In this document: piece after piece, positions 45,701 through 52,330 of the stretch
How the letters are laid out: the number at the start of each line of letters is the position of its first letter
Position numbering within the stretch: position 1 is the first letter of the stretch
Source: Microbacterium sp. STN6
Lineage (GTDB): Bacteria > Actinomycetota > Actinomycetes > Actinomycetales > Microbacteriaceae
Assembly: GCF_026410545.1 (NCBI RefSeq)
Contig: NZ_JAPMIT010000001.1
Coordinates: 186,001-250,000 of the forward strand
Direction: 5' to 3'
DNA: 64,000 nt
Position numbers and translations under genes: made by a program
The notes under the pieces: generated by a model
The model's input: only the letters and a program-made list of their open reading frames with translations
Database searches by the model: none
What the model was told of the DNA's origin: nothing

Positions 45701-46279
45701 CTACAGCGGCAGTGACGCGCCCAGCGAGATGTTGTAGACCGTCGCGATCATCAGGTACATGAGCCACAGCCCCGTCACGATGTGCCAGAAGCCGAGCGCA
45801 CGCTCGCCGAAGCCGACACCGATCGCGGCGAAGAAGTCAGACGCGTAGACGAGCGCCAGACCGATGAACAGCAGACCGACGGGCCAGTCGCCGACGGTGA
45901 AGAACACAGCCGCCCCAAGAACCGACAGTATGAAGAACGCCACGCACATGCCGGCGTTGGGTCGCGGATCGTGCATGCGCAGCCGGTTATAGCCGATGGC
46001 GAACCAGTGGATGCCGTATGCCGAGAACGCAAGCGCTGCCATGTAGAGGGGCGCTTCCTTGAATACCTGGAACCAGGTGAGGCCGACGAAGAGGATAGAT
46101 CCGGCAACGAACTGGCAGAATCCAGGAAGCCAGATCCCCCAAACGCCAGTGCTGCCATCGACGCGCTCGTCGCGCTTTGGCCAGCCGAACAACTCCTGTG
46201 GGCCATAAATGAGGTAGCCCGTGCCGAGGCCGAAGAAGCCAAGGGCCAAGGGCACGAAAGGTGAGACTGCGAACGACAT
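45701..46279 (-). CDS. GPR1/FUN34/YaaH-type acetate transporter
   Basis: 192 residues from ATG 46279 (GGAGG seven bases upstream; an upstream frame to 46477 has no start signal). Six predicted helices: PLALGFFGLGTGYLIYG, WLPGFCQFVAGSILFVG, LYMAALAFSAYGIHWFAIG and three more, matching the AceTr/SatP family, which moves acetate or succinate. Gap to moaD (45545-45700) holds nothing recognisable except short repeats. Lies at the edge of the riboswitch-rich region; no riboswitch precedes it directly. Confidence 0.75.
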   Translation of the reverse strand: MSFAVSPFVPLALGFFGLGTGYLIYGPQELFGWPKRDERVDGSTGVWGIWLPGFCQFVAGSILFVGLTWFQVFKEAPLYMAALAFSAYGIHWFAIGYNRLRMHDPRPNAGMCVAFFILSVLGAAVFFTVGDWPVGLLFIGLALVYASDFFAAIGVGFGERALGFWHIVTGLWLMYLMIATVYNISLGASLPL

Positions 46280-46432
46280 GATCCGCCTCCAACGCATCAT
46301 TGCGGTTTCGGCCCATACATTAGGCCGATTTCCGAACGTCAGCAAGTGCCTGCTGATCGCTGCCTGAACGCGAGCGGAAGGCAAACCGTGTATGCGCCGA
46401 ATTCTAATCGTGGGTCGGGTGTCAATATTGGG

Positions 46433-46474
46433 TGAGGGGGCGCCAGGAAGGTCAGTAACCGGCGCCCCCTCTGG
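46433..46474. terminator. 42-nt strong hairpin, copy 1
   Basis: gagggggcgcc pairs with ggcgccccctc around an 18-nt loop; the ends tgaggggg and ccccctctgg match copy 2 at 46572-46613 exactly. On the minus strand it lies upstream of the acetate transporter gene and could end transcripts coming from 46.5-46.9 kb. Confidence 0.65.
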
Positions 46475-46479
46475 CATCG

Positions 46480-46797
46480 TCAGCCGAGGGGGAATCTCGG
46501 CGAATCCTCCTGGAGGTCGGCGACGAGCCGGCTTATGCGGGCACTATGACGTCGTTTAAGCTCGTGCATGGTGAGGGGGCGCCGTGAGCGATAAGAGACG
46601 GCGCCCCCTCTGGTTCCGGTCACAGCGCAGGTGACACGTTCCTGCGGATGGAGCGCGACGGGAACCGTCTGATGGAGCGCGGCGAATCGGCGACTCCACG
46701 TTGGGAGAACGAAAAGGCCAAGAGCCCTGAAGCTAAATGATGCCCGTCTCAGCGACATGACGATGCTGGGCGACGCACTTTGCACAGCGGTAACCAT
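46480..46797 (-). CDS. Unrecognised ORF behind riboswitch-like element V1, possibly degenerate
   Basis: ATG at 46797 (MVTAVQSASPSIVMSLRRAS), seven bases after ATAGGA, so it has a proper translation start released by element V1. The 105-residue reading frame runs through a 42-nt GC hairpin (46572-46613), which real coding sequence would rarely contain. No family recognised. Most likely a truncated or frameshifted remnant; a real CrcB/Fluc gene was considered but the sequence does not match. Confidence 0.35.
   Translation of the reverse strand: MVTAVQSASPSIVMSLRRASFSFRALGLFVLPTWSRRFAALHQTVPVALHPQERVTCAVTGTRGGAVSYRSRRPLTMHELKRRHSARISRLVADLQEDSPRFPLG
46572..46613. terminator. 42-nt strong hairpin, copy 2
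   Basis: gagggggcgcc and ggcgccccctc arms again around an 18-nt loop of different sequence. Equal length and identical arms to copy 1, 139 bp away, suggest a duplicated terminator. Confidence 0.65.
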
Positions 46798-46800
46798 GGC

Positions 46801-46888
46801 GGTCCTATCTCTGGGCAGCAAAAACTGAGAGACAGGGACCGTTGTCGACGATGTCGAGGTTGTTCGCGGCGAGCCCCACCGCCGCTGC
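46801..46888 (-). ncRNA. Variant fluoride-type riboswitch V1
   Basis: 5' stem-loop GGCGGUGGGGCUCGCC (read on the minus strand), conserved GAACAACC, a variable hairpin, then CGACAACGGUCCCU, whose GUCCC can pair with the GGGGC loop as a pseudoknot. The 3' strand CCUGUCUCU (46828-46836) is fully complementary to AGAGAUAGG (46804-46812), the ribosome site of the next ORF. Fold and layout match crcB elements, but the usual UGAUG before the pseudoknot is replaced by CAACG. Confidence 0.7.
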
Positions 46889-46997
46889 ACCTAAGGTGCC
46901 TTCGCAAGTGTGTCAGATCTTCGCGCCTTTGGGAATAGGGCGCCTGATTTAGCTCTGTCCTGCGCCGGGAGCTTGCTGATCGGTTTCCGCAATTCCG

Positions 46998-47276
46998 TTA
47001 TGTGGTTTCCCAGGAAAGTTTCGTCCCGTGAGGCACTGGTGATACAGGAATGATTGCGATCGGTCGATGCTGTCGATGCGCCGAGTGCACGGCCACTGAT
47101 CCCGCGAAAAACTCGTGCGCGCCTGCCCGAATCCCGGGAAGCCTCGTGCCAACGACGATAAGACACGCGCCAAGCTCATTGGCAAGGTGGGCCAGCGCGC
47201 GTGCCGGATCTCCCACGAGTTGTCGAAGTGCGCGATGCACTTCGCTTCGACTCAACAGGTGGATCAGGTGGTCAGC
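46998..47276 (-). pseudogene. Truncated universal stress protein (UspA family)
   Basis: The frame encodes the C-terminal half only: GDPARALAHLANELGACLIVVGTR followed by AGSVAVHSAHRQHRPIAIIPV, the UspA nucleotide-binding end (GxxS type). No usable start codon lies between the ribosome site at 47282-47287 and this frame; the nearest is TTG at 47255. The 5' part seems deleted directly behind riboswitch V2. UspA genes are among those reported under fluoride riboswitches. Confidence 0.65.
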
Positions 47277-47280
47277 AAAA

Positions 47281-47370
47281 TCCTCCTATCTGAAGCATCA
47301 TGAATGTGATGCGAGATAGGGACTGTTGTCGGCAAGCCAGGTTTGTCACGGTGAGCCCCACCGCCGTAGC
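47281..47370 (-). ncRNA. Variant fluoride-type riboswitch V2
   Basis: Read on the minus strand: GGCGGUGGGGCUCACC, GUGACAAACC, a short hairpin, CCGACAACAGUCCCUAUCUC. CCUAUCU (47314-47320) pairs with AGAUAGG (47285-47291), covering the AGGAGG ribosome site; between them GCAUCA and UGAUGC form an inner hairpin. Precedes the usp remnant. Confidence 0.72.
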
Positions 47371-47548
47371 ACCGCTGCTGCTCTCAAGTCTGGCAGATAC
47401 GTCACGAAATGTGTTGACGGGATGAAAACGATAAAGCAGTCTTGATACCGCAGGCGCGATGAAGCTCGCGATTGCTCCAACGCATTGTGCATGTGGCTGG
47501 TGGCTTCTACCCATTGGTTGTATAACGACAACGCGAGGTAGAGAGCCA

Positions 47549-47951
47549 TGACGATCGACTCGACGCGATCGACCATGGGCGGTTTGAACGAGTACCAGGC
47601 GCGCCGCCTGGACCTGGCCGCCGGGCCATTTTGTGTGGGCGGATCAGGATGTCGTCGCGTTCCTGGACGCGCATCCACACTCGGGCGGTCATGCACTCGT
47701 TATTCCGCACATCGCGTGGTGCCAACGGGTCCTGTCCGATGAAACGTGACATTCCTGGCTGGGCTGCGCCATTGACGTTGTCCCGAAAGAGTCACGAGGC
47801 CGAGGATGACGACACACCATACCGGTTGCGGGTTGCCACCATTCAGTTTGACAGTGCCGAGGATGTTCTGATGCAGGTCCTCAACGACACCCATCGATCA
47901 GCGGCAGCGAAGCCGGTGTCAGGAATCGCCGACTCCCCGGCAGAACAATAG
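47549..47951 (+). pseudogene. HIT-family remnant and uncharacterised debris
   Basis: One plus-strand frame at about 47630-47730 reads FVWADQDVVAFLDAHPHSGG then HALVIPHIAW, which matches the start of a HIT-domain nucleotide hydrolase, but it ends at a stop soon after and the catalytic HxHxH region is gone. The rest up to 47951 contains a second frame (EDDDTPYRLRVATIQFDSAED) that I do not recognise. 47390-47548 shows nothing. This stretch is visibly less GC-rich than its surroundings. Confidence 0.5.
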
Positions 47952-47970
47952 CGGCTGGCAAGCCGACTCG

Positions 47971-48552
47971 TCATCCGCGCGGCTTCTGATCCACAGCTAG
48001 AACGCTCCACACCCCGCCGACGCGGACGAGGTCGTTCCAGCTTCCGGTGGGGACCTCGAGACCGGTTTTCGTGGAATCCAGTTCGGCGATCAATGGGCGG
48101 ATCACCGCATCATGAGTGACGACAATCACGGGGTCTCCCTCCGGGCCGTCGAGGAGAGCATCGAGCTCCGGTCGTGCACGCGCGAGGACATCCTCGAGCG
48201 GTTCGACTCCGGGTGCGTCATCCACGGTTCCCCACTGCGCAATGACTTCGGCCTTGATGTTCCCGGTTTGGGGGCCGTAGTCACGGTCATTAAAGCGCTC
48301 ATCCACAGAACACCCCACGCCGGCGGCTTCGGCGATGATGCCGGCGGTACGAGCGGCCCGTGCCAATGGACTCGACACCACACGCACGGGTCCTTTGGCT
48401 GCGAGGACGCCTGCAAGTGCTTTCGCTTCGGCGAGCCCGATCCCGTCGAGTGGCGGGTTCGCGAGCCCGCGGAGTCGTCCCTCCGCATTCAGCGCGGTTT
48501 GCCCGTGGCGGACGAGGTATACGTGTTGCGCTCGGTTCGTATCCTGTGTCAT
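47971..48552 (-). CDS. Histidine phosphatase family protein (GpmB/CobC-like)
   Basis: 193 residues from ATG 48552 (GGAGAGG upstream). Catalytic LVRHGQTALN with phospho-His, ERFNDRDYG, and the second His in VVTHDAVIRP. Broad phosphatase or phosphoglycerate mutase-like family; substrate unknown. It lies 70 bp behind the ABC-F gene in the same direction, so probably in the V3-controlled operon. Confidence 0.85.
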   Translation of the reverse strand: MTQDTNRAQHVYLVRHGQTALNAEGRLRGLANPPLDGIGLAEAKALAGVLAAKGPVRVVSSPLARAARTAGIIAEAAGVGCSVDERFNDRDYGPQTGNIKAEVIAQWGTVDDAPGVEPLEDVLARARPELDALLDGPEGDPVIVVTHDAVIRPLIAELDSTKTGLEVPTGSWNDLVRVGGVWSVLAVDQKPRG

Positions 48553-48622
48553 TGCTCGATCCTCTCCTGCCGCGGCGGAACCGCAGCGTCACGGCTTTCG
48601 TGCTGCGTTGTCATCGTTCGAC

Positions 48623-50306
48623 CTAGCTTCGGATCAGCTTGCGGTGACTGGCTTGGGCGGGGTGGCCCAGGTCGCCTCCGAGGCGCTCGGTTCGATTCCG
48701 CTCGTAGTCAGCGAAGTTGCCTTCGAACCAGAACCATCGGGCTGGATCACGCTCGGATCCCTCCCACGCAAGGATGTGGGTCGCCACCCGGTCCAGGAAC
48801 CAGCGGTCGTGCGCGGTGAGGGCGACGCAGCCAGGAAAATCGAGCAGGGCGCTTTCGAGAGACGCGAGAGCCTCGGTGTCGAGGTCGTTCGTCGGCTCGT
48901 CCAGGAGGAGAACGTTTCCACCCTGTTTGAGAGTGAGCGCCAGATTGAGGCGGTTCTGCTCACCACCGGAGAAGAGGCGAACGGGCTTCTGCTGGGTCGC
49001 CCCTTTGAATCCGAAAGCAGCGACGTAGGCACGGGAGGGAATCTCGACACGCCCGACGGTAATGAAGTCTTGCCCCTCAGACACAAGCTCCCATGCGCTC
49101 TTGTCCGAGTCCATTCCCGACCTGGCCTGGTCGACGTAAGAGATCGTGACAGTATCGCCTATGCGAATCGCACCCGAATCGGGGCTTTCTTCGCCGACGA
49201 GCATCTCGAACAGGGTGGTCTTGCCGACGCCGTTCGGGCCGAGAACGCCAACGATGCCGTTGCGAGGCAGCGAGAAGGACAGGCCGTGGATCAGAGTGCG
49301 ATCGCCGAATCCCTTCGTCACGTCGATAGCGTCGATGACCCGTGTGCCGAGTCGAGGACCAGGCGGGATCTGTATCTCTTCGAAGTCGAGCTTTTCGTAT
49401 CTTCTCGGCCGCAGAAGCCATCTCCTCGTACCGGGCAAGCCGGGCAGCCGATCTACTCTGCCGCGCGTTCGCACTCGACCGCACCCACTCGAGTTCTTCT
49501 CTCAATCGTCGTTGCTGCTTCGCGTCCTTCTTCCCTTCGACGGACAGCCGATCCTGCTTGGTCTCAAGGTACGTGAAGTAGTTGCCCTGATGAGGATATG
49601 CATGACCGCGATCGAGTTCGAGAATCCACTCAGCCACGTTGTTCAGGAAGTAACGATCGTGTGTGACGGCGATGACGGTGCCGGGATAGGCCTTCAAGTG
49701 TTGTTCGAGCCACGCCACGCTGTCAGCGTCGAGGTGGTTCGTCGGTTCGTCCAGCAGGAGGAGATCGGGCTGCTGCAGGAGAAGTCGACACAGCGCAACC
49801 CGCCGCCGTTCGCCACCGGACAAGCTAGCGACGTAGGTCTCTGACGGCGGGCAACGCAATGCATCCATTGCCTGCTCCAGCCTCGAATCGATGTCCCAGG
49901 CCTCTCGACGATCCAACTCCTGCTGCAGCTCACCCAGCTCGTCGAGGAGCTCATCGGAGTAGTCGTCGCTCATTTCGGCAGTGACCTCCGTGAAGCGCGT
50001 AAGAAGGCGCTTCGTTTCCGAAATCCCCACCTCGACGTTGCGGAGGACAGTCTCGGTCTCATCCAGTTGCGGCTCCTGAAAGAGAATTCCGACCGTTGTA
50101 TCCGGCGCCGTCATCGCCTCGCCAGTGGTCGGCCTTTCAAGCCCGGCAATGACATTGAGCGTAGTCGACTTCCCTGAGCCGTTGGGGCCGATGACGCCGA
50201 TCTTCGCACCGGGCAGAAAAGACAGGGTGACGTCATCGAGGATGACTTTGTCACCGCGGTTCACGCGAACCCGGTTGAGCTGAGAGATCCAACGTGATGA
50301 GACCAT
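48623..50306 (-). pseudogene. ABC-F ATPase (EttA-like) split by a +1 frameshift
   Basis: Ribosome-associated ATPase with two ABC domains. First frame (ATG 50306) carries VIGPNGSGKST, ASLSGGERRRVALCRLLL, LLLDEPTNHLD and the linker ending AEKIRK. The second frame continues with KLDFEEIQIPPGPRLGTRV, LGPNGVGKTT, LFSGGEQNRLNLAL and LLLDEPTNDLD, to the stop at 48623. The join is at an AAAA run near 49395: removing one A restores a normal ABC-F of about 560 residues. Could be inactivation, a sequencing error, or recoding. Downstream of riboswitch V3. Confidence 0.85.
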
Positions 50307-50310
50307 TTTC

Positions 50311-50410
50311 ACACCCCACCTTCGACGCGTGCGCGTCTTTCAAGATAGGGACCGTTGGCGATCTGTCATCGCGTCTGGCCGGTGAGCCCCTCCACCACTG
50401 CCGTTGTAAC
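50311..50410 (-). ncRNA. Variant fluoride-type riboswitch V3
   Basis: Read on the minus strand: GGUGGAGGGGCUCACC, a GCGAU/AUCGC hairpin, then CCAACGGUCCCUAUC. CCCUAUCUU (50342-50350) pairs over nine bases with AAGGUGGGG (50314-50322), the ribosome site of the ABC-F gene; GACGCG/CGCGUC (50324-50337) forms the inner hairpin. It is the most diverged of the four variants. Its promoter must overlap the divergent fluoride riboswitch at 50447. Confidence 0.68.
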
Positions 50411-50446
50411 GACAGTACTCCGCAGTCGAGCGGTTAAGCTGATCCG

Positions 50447-50531
50447 AAGGCGATGGATCCCGCCGGAACGGTTCCCGTTCGAACTGCCACATGCTGATGG
50501 TTCCTAACCGTTCTGAACCGGAGGTAGGTCC
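50447..50531 (+). ncRNA. Fluoride riboswitch (crcB motif) upstream of DUF211-VIT
   Basis: Conserved crcB parts in order: GGCGAUGGAUCCCGCC (50449-50464), an extra hairpin, GAACUGCC, GCUGAUGGUUCCUAACC. GGAUCC (50455-50460) can pair with GGUUCC (50499-50504) as the pseudoknot. CCUAACC (50503-50509) can alternatively pair with GGUAGG (50523-50528), part of the ribosome site, predicting translation ON with fluoride. Confidence 0.85.
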
Positions 50532-50533
50532 AC

Positions 50534-50818
50534 ATGCCGATAAGACGACTCGCCATGGACGTCGACAAGGTCGTCGATCGACCCGACATGATCACCTTGG
50601 CGAGAGCGCTCGAGGCCGTAGCCGGCGTCGATGCAGTAAACGTCACCGTGACGGAAATTGACATCGAAACGGTCGGGACAGATGTCACTGTCGAGGGAAA
50701 CGACATCGATACCGATGCCCTCTTTGCGGCCATCGAGTCAGTTGGCGCTGTCCTTCACAGCGTTGACGAGGTTGTAGCGGGAGATCACATCGTCGAGCGT
50801 GTCAGCCGAATTCGGTAG
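50534..50818 (+). CDS. DUF211 family protein
   Basis: 94-residue soluble protein resembling archaeal DUF211 proteins: MPIRRLAMDVDKVVDRPDMI, GVDAVNVTVTEIDIETVGTD, VTVEGNDID and GAVLHSVDEVVAGD. Ferredoxin-like fold family with no assigned function. Translated from ATG 50534 behind GGAGGUAGG under a fluoride riboswitch, and followed five bases later by a VIT/CCC1-like membrane protein, suggesting the two act together. Confidence 0.88.
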   Translation: MPIRRLAMDVDKVVDRPDMITLARALEAVAGVDAVNVTVTEIDIETVGTDVTVEGNDIDTDALFAAIESVGAVLHSVDEVVAGDHIVERVSRIR

Positions 50819-50823
50819 AACCG

Positions 50824-51369
50824 GTGAGGTGGCTCCCCGCGGCTCGCGCGCTCCCGATGCTTCCGCTCGTTCTTGGTGTCACCGACGGCATCCTGAACGC
50901 CTTGACGCTTTCTGCTGGAGCGATCGTGCGAGGGGGTGGGGAGGGGATAACAGTCCTGCTCGCCCTGCGTGTGGGAATAGCGGCGCTCGTCACGGCCGCA
51001 TTCACAATGTTCGTTGCTGATTATGCTGAGCGGCGCTCGAGCCTGGTGCGCGCGTCTCGTCAGTTGAACTTGACCCAGCCCGGGCGCCTGGCAGCTACTC
51101 AGTTGGGAAGGCAGGCATTCAGGGAATCCGCCTTCGCCATGTCTGTGGCAGCTGCAGCAAGCCTCCTTGGAGCGGCGCTTCCGCTGTTCGTCGGCGCCGT
51201 ACTGCCCGGACCTTCATGGATCGTGCTCGTGCTGACCGTCGGCGCGCTTGGCGCTCTCGGCTGGACGCTGGGGGGACTTATGGTCGCTCGTCGTGCAAGA
51301 TGGGCAATCGCCATGCTGGTCGGCGGCGTCATCGTCACCGTGATCGGGGTGTGGCTCGACATCACATGA
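50824..51369 (+). CDS. VIT1/CCC1-like membrane protein
   Basis: 181 residues from GTG 50824. Four to five predicted helices: LPLVLGVTDGILNALTLSAG (the GxxDG motif of VIT/CCC1 Fe2+/Mn2+ transporters), ALRVGIAALVTAAFTMFVADY, FAMSVAAAASLLGAALPLFV, then two C-terminal helices. Shorter than typical VIT proteins (about 230). Operon with DUF211 under the fluoride riboswitch, so it could move a metal or an ion needed in fluoride stress. Function inferred only. Confidence 0.75.
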   Translation: MRWLPAARALPMLPLVLGVTDGILNALTLSAGAIVRGGGEGITVLLALRVGIAALVTAAFTMFVADYAERRSSLVRASRQLNLTQPGRLAATQLGRQAFRESAFAMSVAAAASLLGAALPLFVGAVLPGPSWIVLVLTVGALGALGWTLGGLMVARRARWAIAMLVGGVIVTVIGVWLDIT

Positions 51370-51456
51370 TCAGTCAGGGACGAGAAGGCCTCGTGGGAAC
51401 CTGCCTTCACGAGGTGACCGGATAATTTGCCATACTGGCTACAGCGTTGGAAGGCG

Positions 51457-51548
51457 CGACGGCGGTGGGGCCCACCGTGAACAACTTCGGCGAATGCCGA
51501 CAACGGTCCCTATCTCGTGACATGACCATGTCACAGAAGAGATAGGAG
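51457..51548 (+). ncRNA. Variant fluoride-type riboswitch V4
   Basis: GACGGCGGUGGGGCCCACCG, UGAACAAC, a CGGC/GCCG hairpin, then ACAACGGUCCCUAUCUC. GGGGCC (51467-51472) pairs with GGUCCC (51505-51510) as a pseudoknot. CCUAUCUC (51509-51516) pairs with GAGAUAGG (51539-51546), which holds the ribosome site; GUGACAU/AUGUCAC is the inner hairpin. Controls the phosphoglycerate mutase-enolase operon. Confidence 0.75.
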
Positions 51549-51553
51549 AACCC

Positions 51554-52330
51554 GTGGCACACCCTCTCGAGACGGAAGCCCGCGATGGCAATCTCGTATT
51601 CGTGAGGCACGGAGAGAGCAGTGCCAACGCTGCCGGTCTCTTCACCGGTGTTCTCGACGTTCCACTGACCGCGCGCGGAGAACAGGAGGCGCGGGAAGCG
51701 GCACGGCTTCTTCGCGAAGGCGGGCTTGTTCCGTCGCTCGCCTTCACCTCCGAACTCTCCCGAAGCAGGGAGACAGCGCGCATCATCCTGTCCGAGCTCT
51801 CTGTGAGCGACGGTGATCGCGTGCCCGACTGGCGATTGAACGAGCGCAACTACGGAGCTCTCACCGGCCGATCGAAGGCGGAGGTGCTTCGGCGCTATGG
51901 GCCGGACAGATTCACGCATTGGCGACGATCGGTAAGCGGCGAACCGCCGCCTCTGAGCGACGAGGATTTCAGGTCACTCGCTCAGTCGGAGCCCTTTCGC
52001 CGGCTGCCGCCAGAGGCGCTTACCCGTACCGAATCGTTGCGCGCCGTGATCACGCGCGTCGGCCGATTCTGGCGAGAGCGTCTACGCCCTTCGCTTGCGG
52101 AGCATCCGCTCGTGCTGGTTGTGGCGCACGGCAACTCCCTGCGCGCCCTCTGTGGAGTCGTCGACGCGCTGTCGGTCGCCGAGCTGAAAGCGCTCAACAT
52201 CCCCACCGGACAGCCATTGGTATACCGGCTCGGAACGGACGGGCGGCCGGCAATCCGTGGCGGTCGCTACCTCGATGAACCCGCTGCGCTCGCGGCAGCA
52301 CTCGAAATCGCACACACAGGAGGAACGTAA
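51554..52330 (+). CDS. gpmA: Phosphoglycerate mutase, 2,3-BPG-dependent type
   Basis: Interconverts 3- and 2-phosphoglycerate. 258 residues from GTG 51554 (ATAGGAG upstream). Phospho-His in VFVRHGESSAN, LNERNYGALTGRSKAE, RYGPDRFTHWRRS, and VVAHGNSLRALCG with LNIPTGQPLVY, the full GpmA set. It overlaps enolase by one base (TAATG), placing consecutive glycolytic enzymes in one riboswitch-controlled operon. Probably a paralogue of a housekeeping copy elsewhere. Confidence 0.92.
   Translation: MAHPLETEARDGNLVFVRHGESSANAAGLFTGVLDVPLTARGEQEAREAARLLREGGLVPSLAFTSELSRSRETARIILSELSVSDGDRVPDWRLNERNYGALTGRSKAEVLRRYGPDRFTHWRRSVSGEPPPLSDEDFRSLAQSEPFRRLPPEALTRTESLRAVITRVGRFWRERLRPSLAEHPLVLVVAHGNSLRALCGVVDALSVAELKALNIPTGQPLVYRLGTDGRPAIRGGRYLDEPAALAAALEIAHTGGT

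Noticed and set aside
36552-46499. Molybdenum locus as a confirmed genomic island
   Set aside because: Only a 15-bp repeat supports it; no integrase, and base composition and codon use match the flanks. Kept as a weak finding.
46480-46797. Fluc/CrcB fluoride channel behind element V1
   Set aside because: The frame lacks the small four-helix hydrophobic pattern and the GxxxR motifs of CrcB, and it runs through a terminator-like hairpin.
46801-47370. V1 and V2 as rho-independent terminators or ordinary inverted repeats
   Set aside because: They share conserved single-stranded segments, a pseudoknot and a downstream ribosome-site pairing with V3 and V4, which simple terminators would not.
47390-47548. 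Gene in the AT-richer stretch upstream of V2
   Set aside because: Short frames only, none with a ribosome site or recognisable motif.
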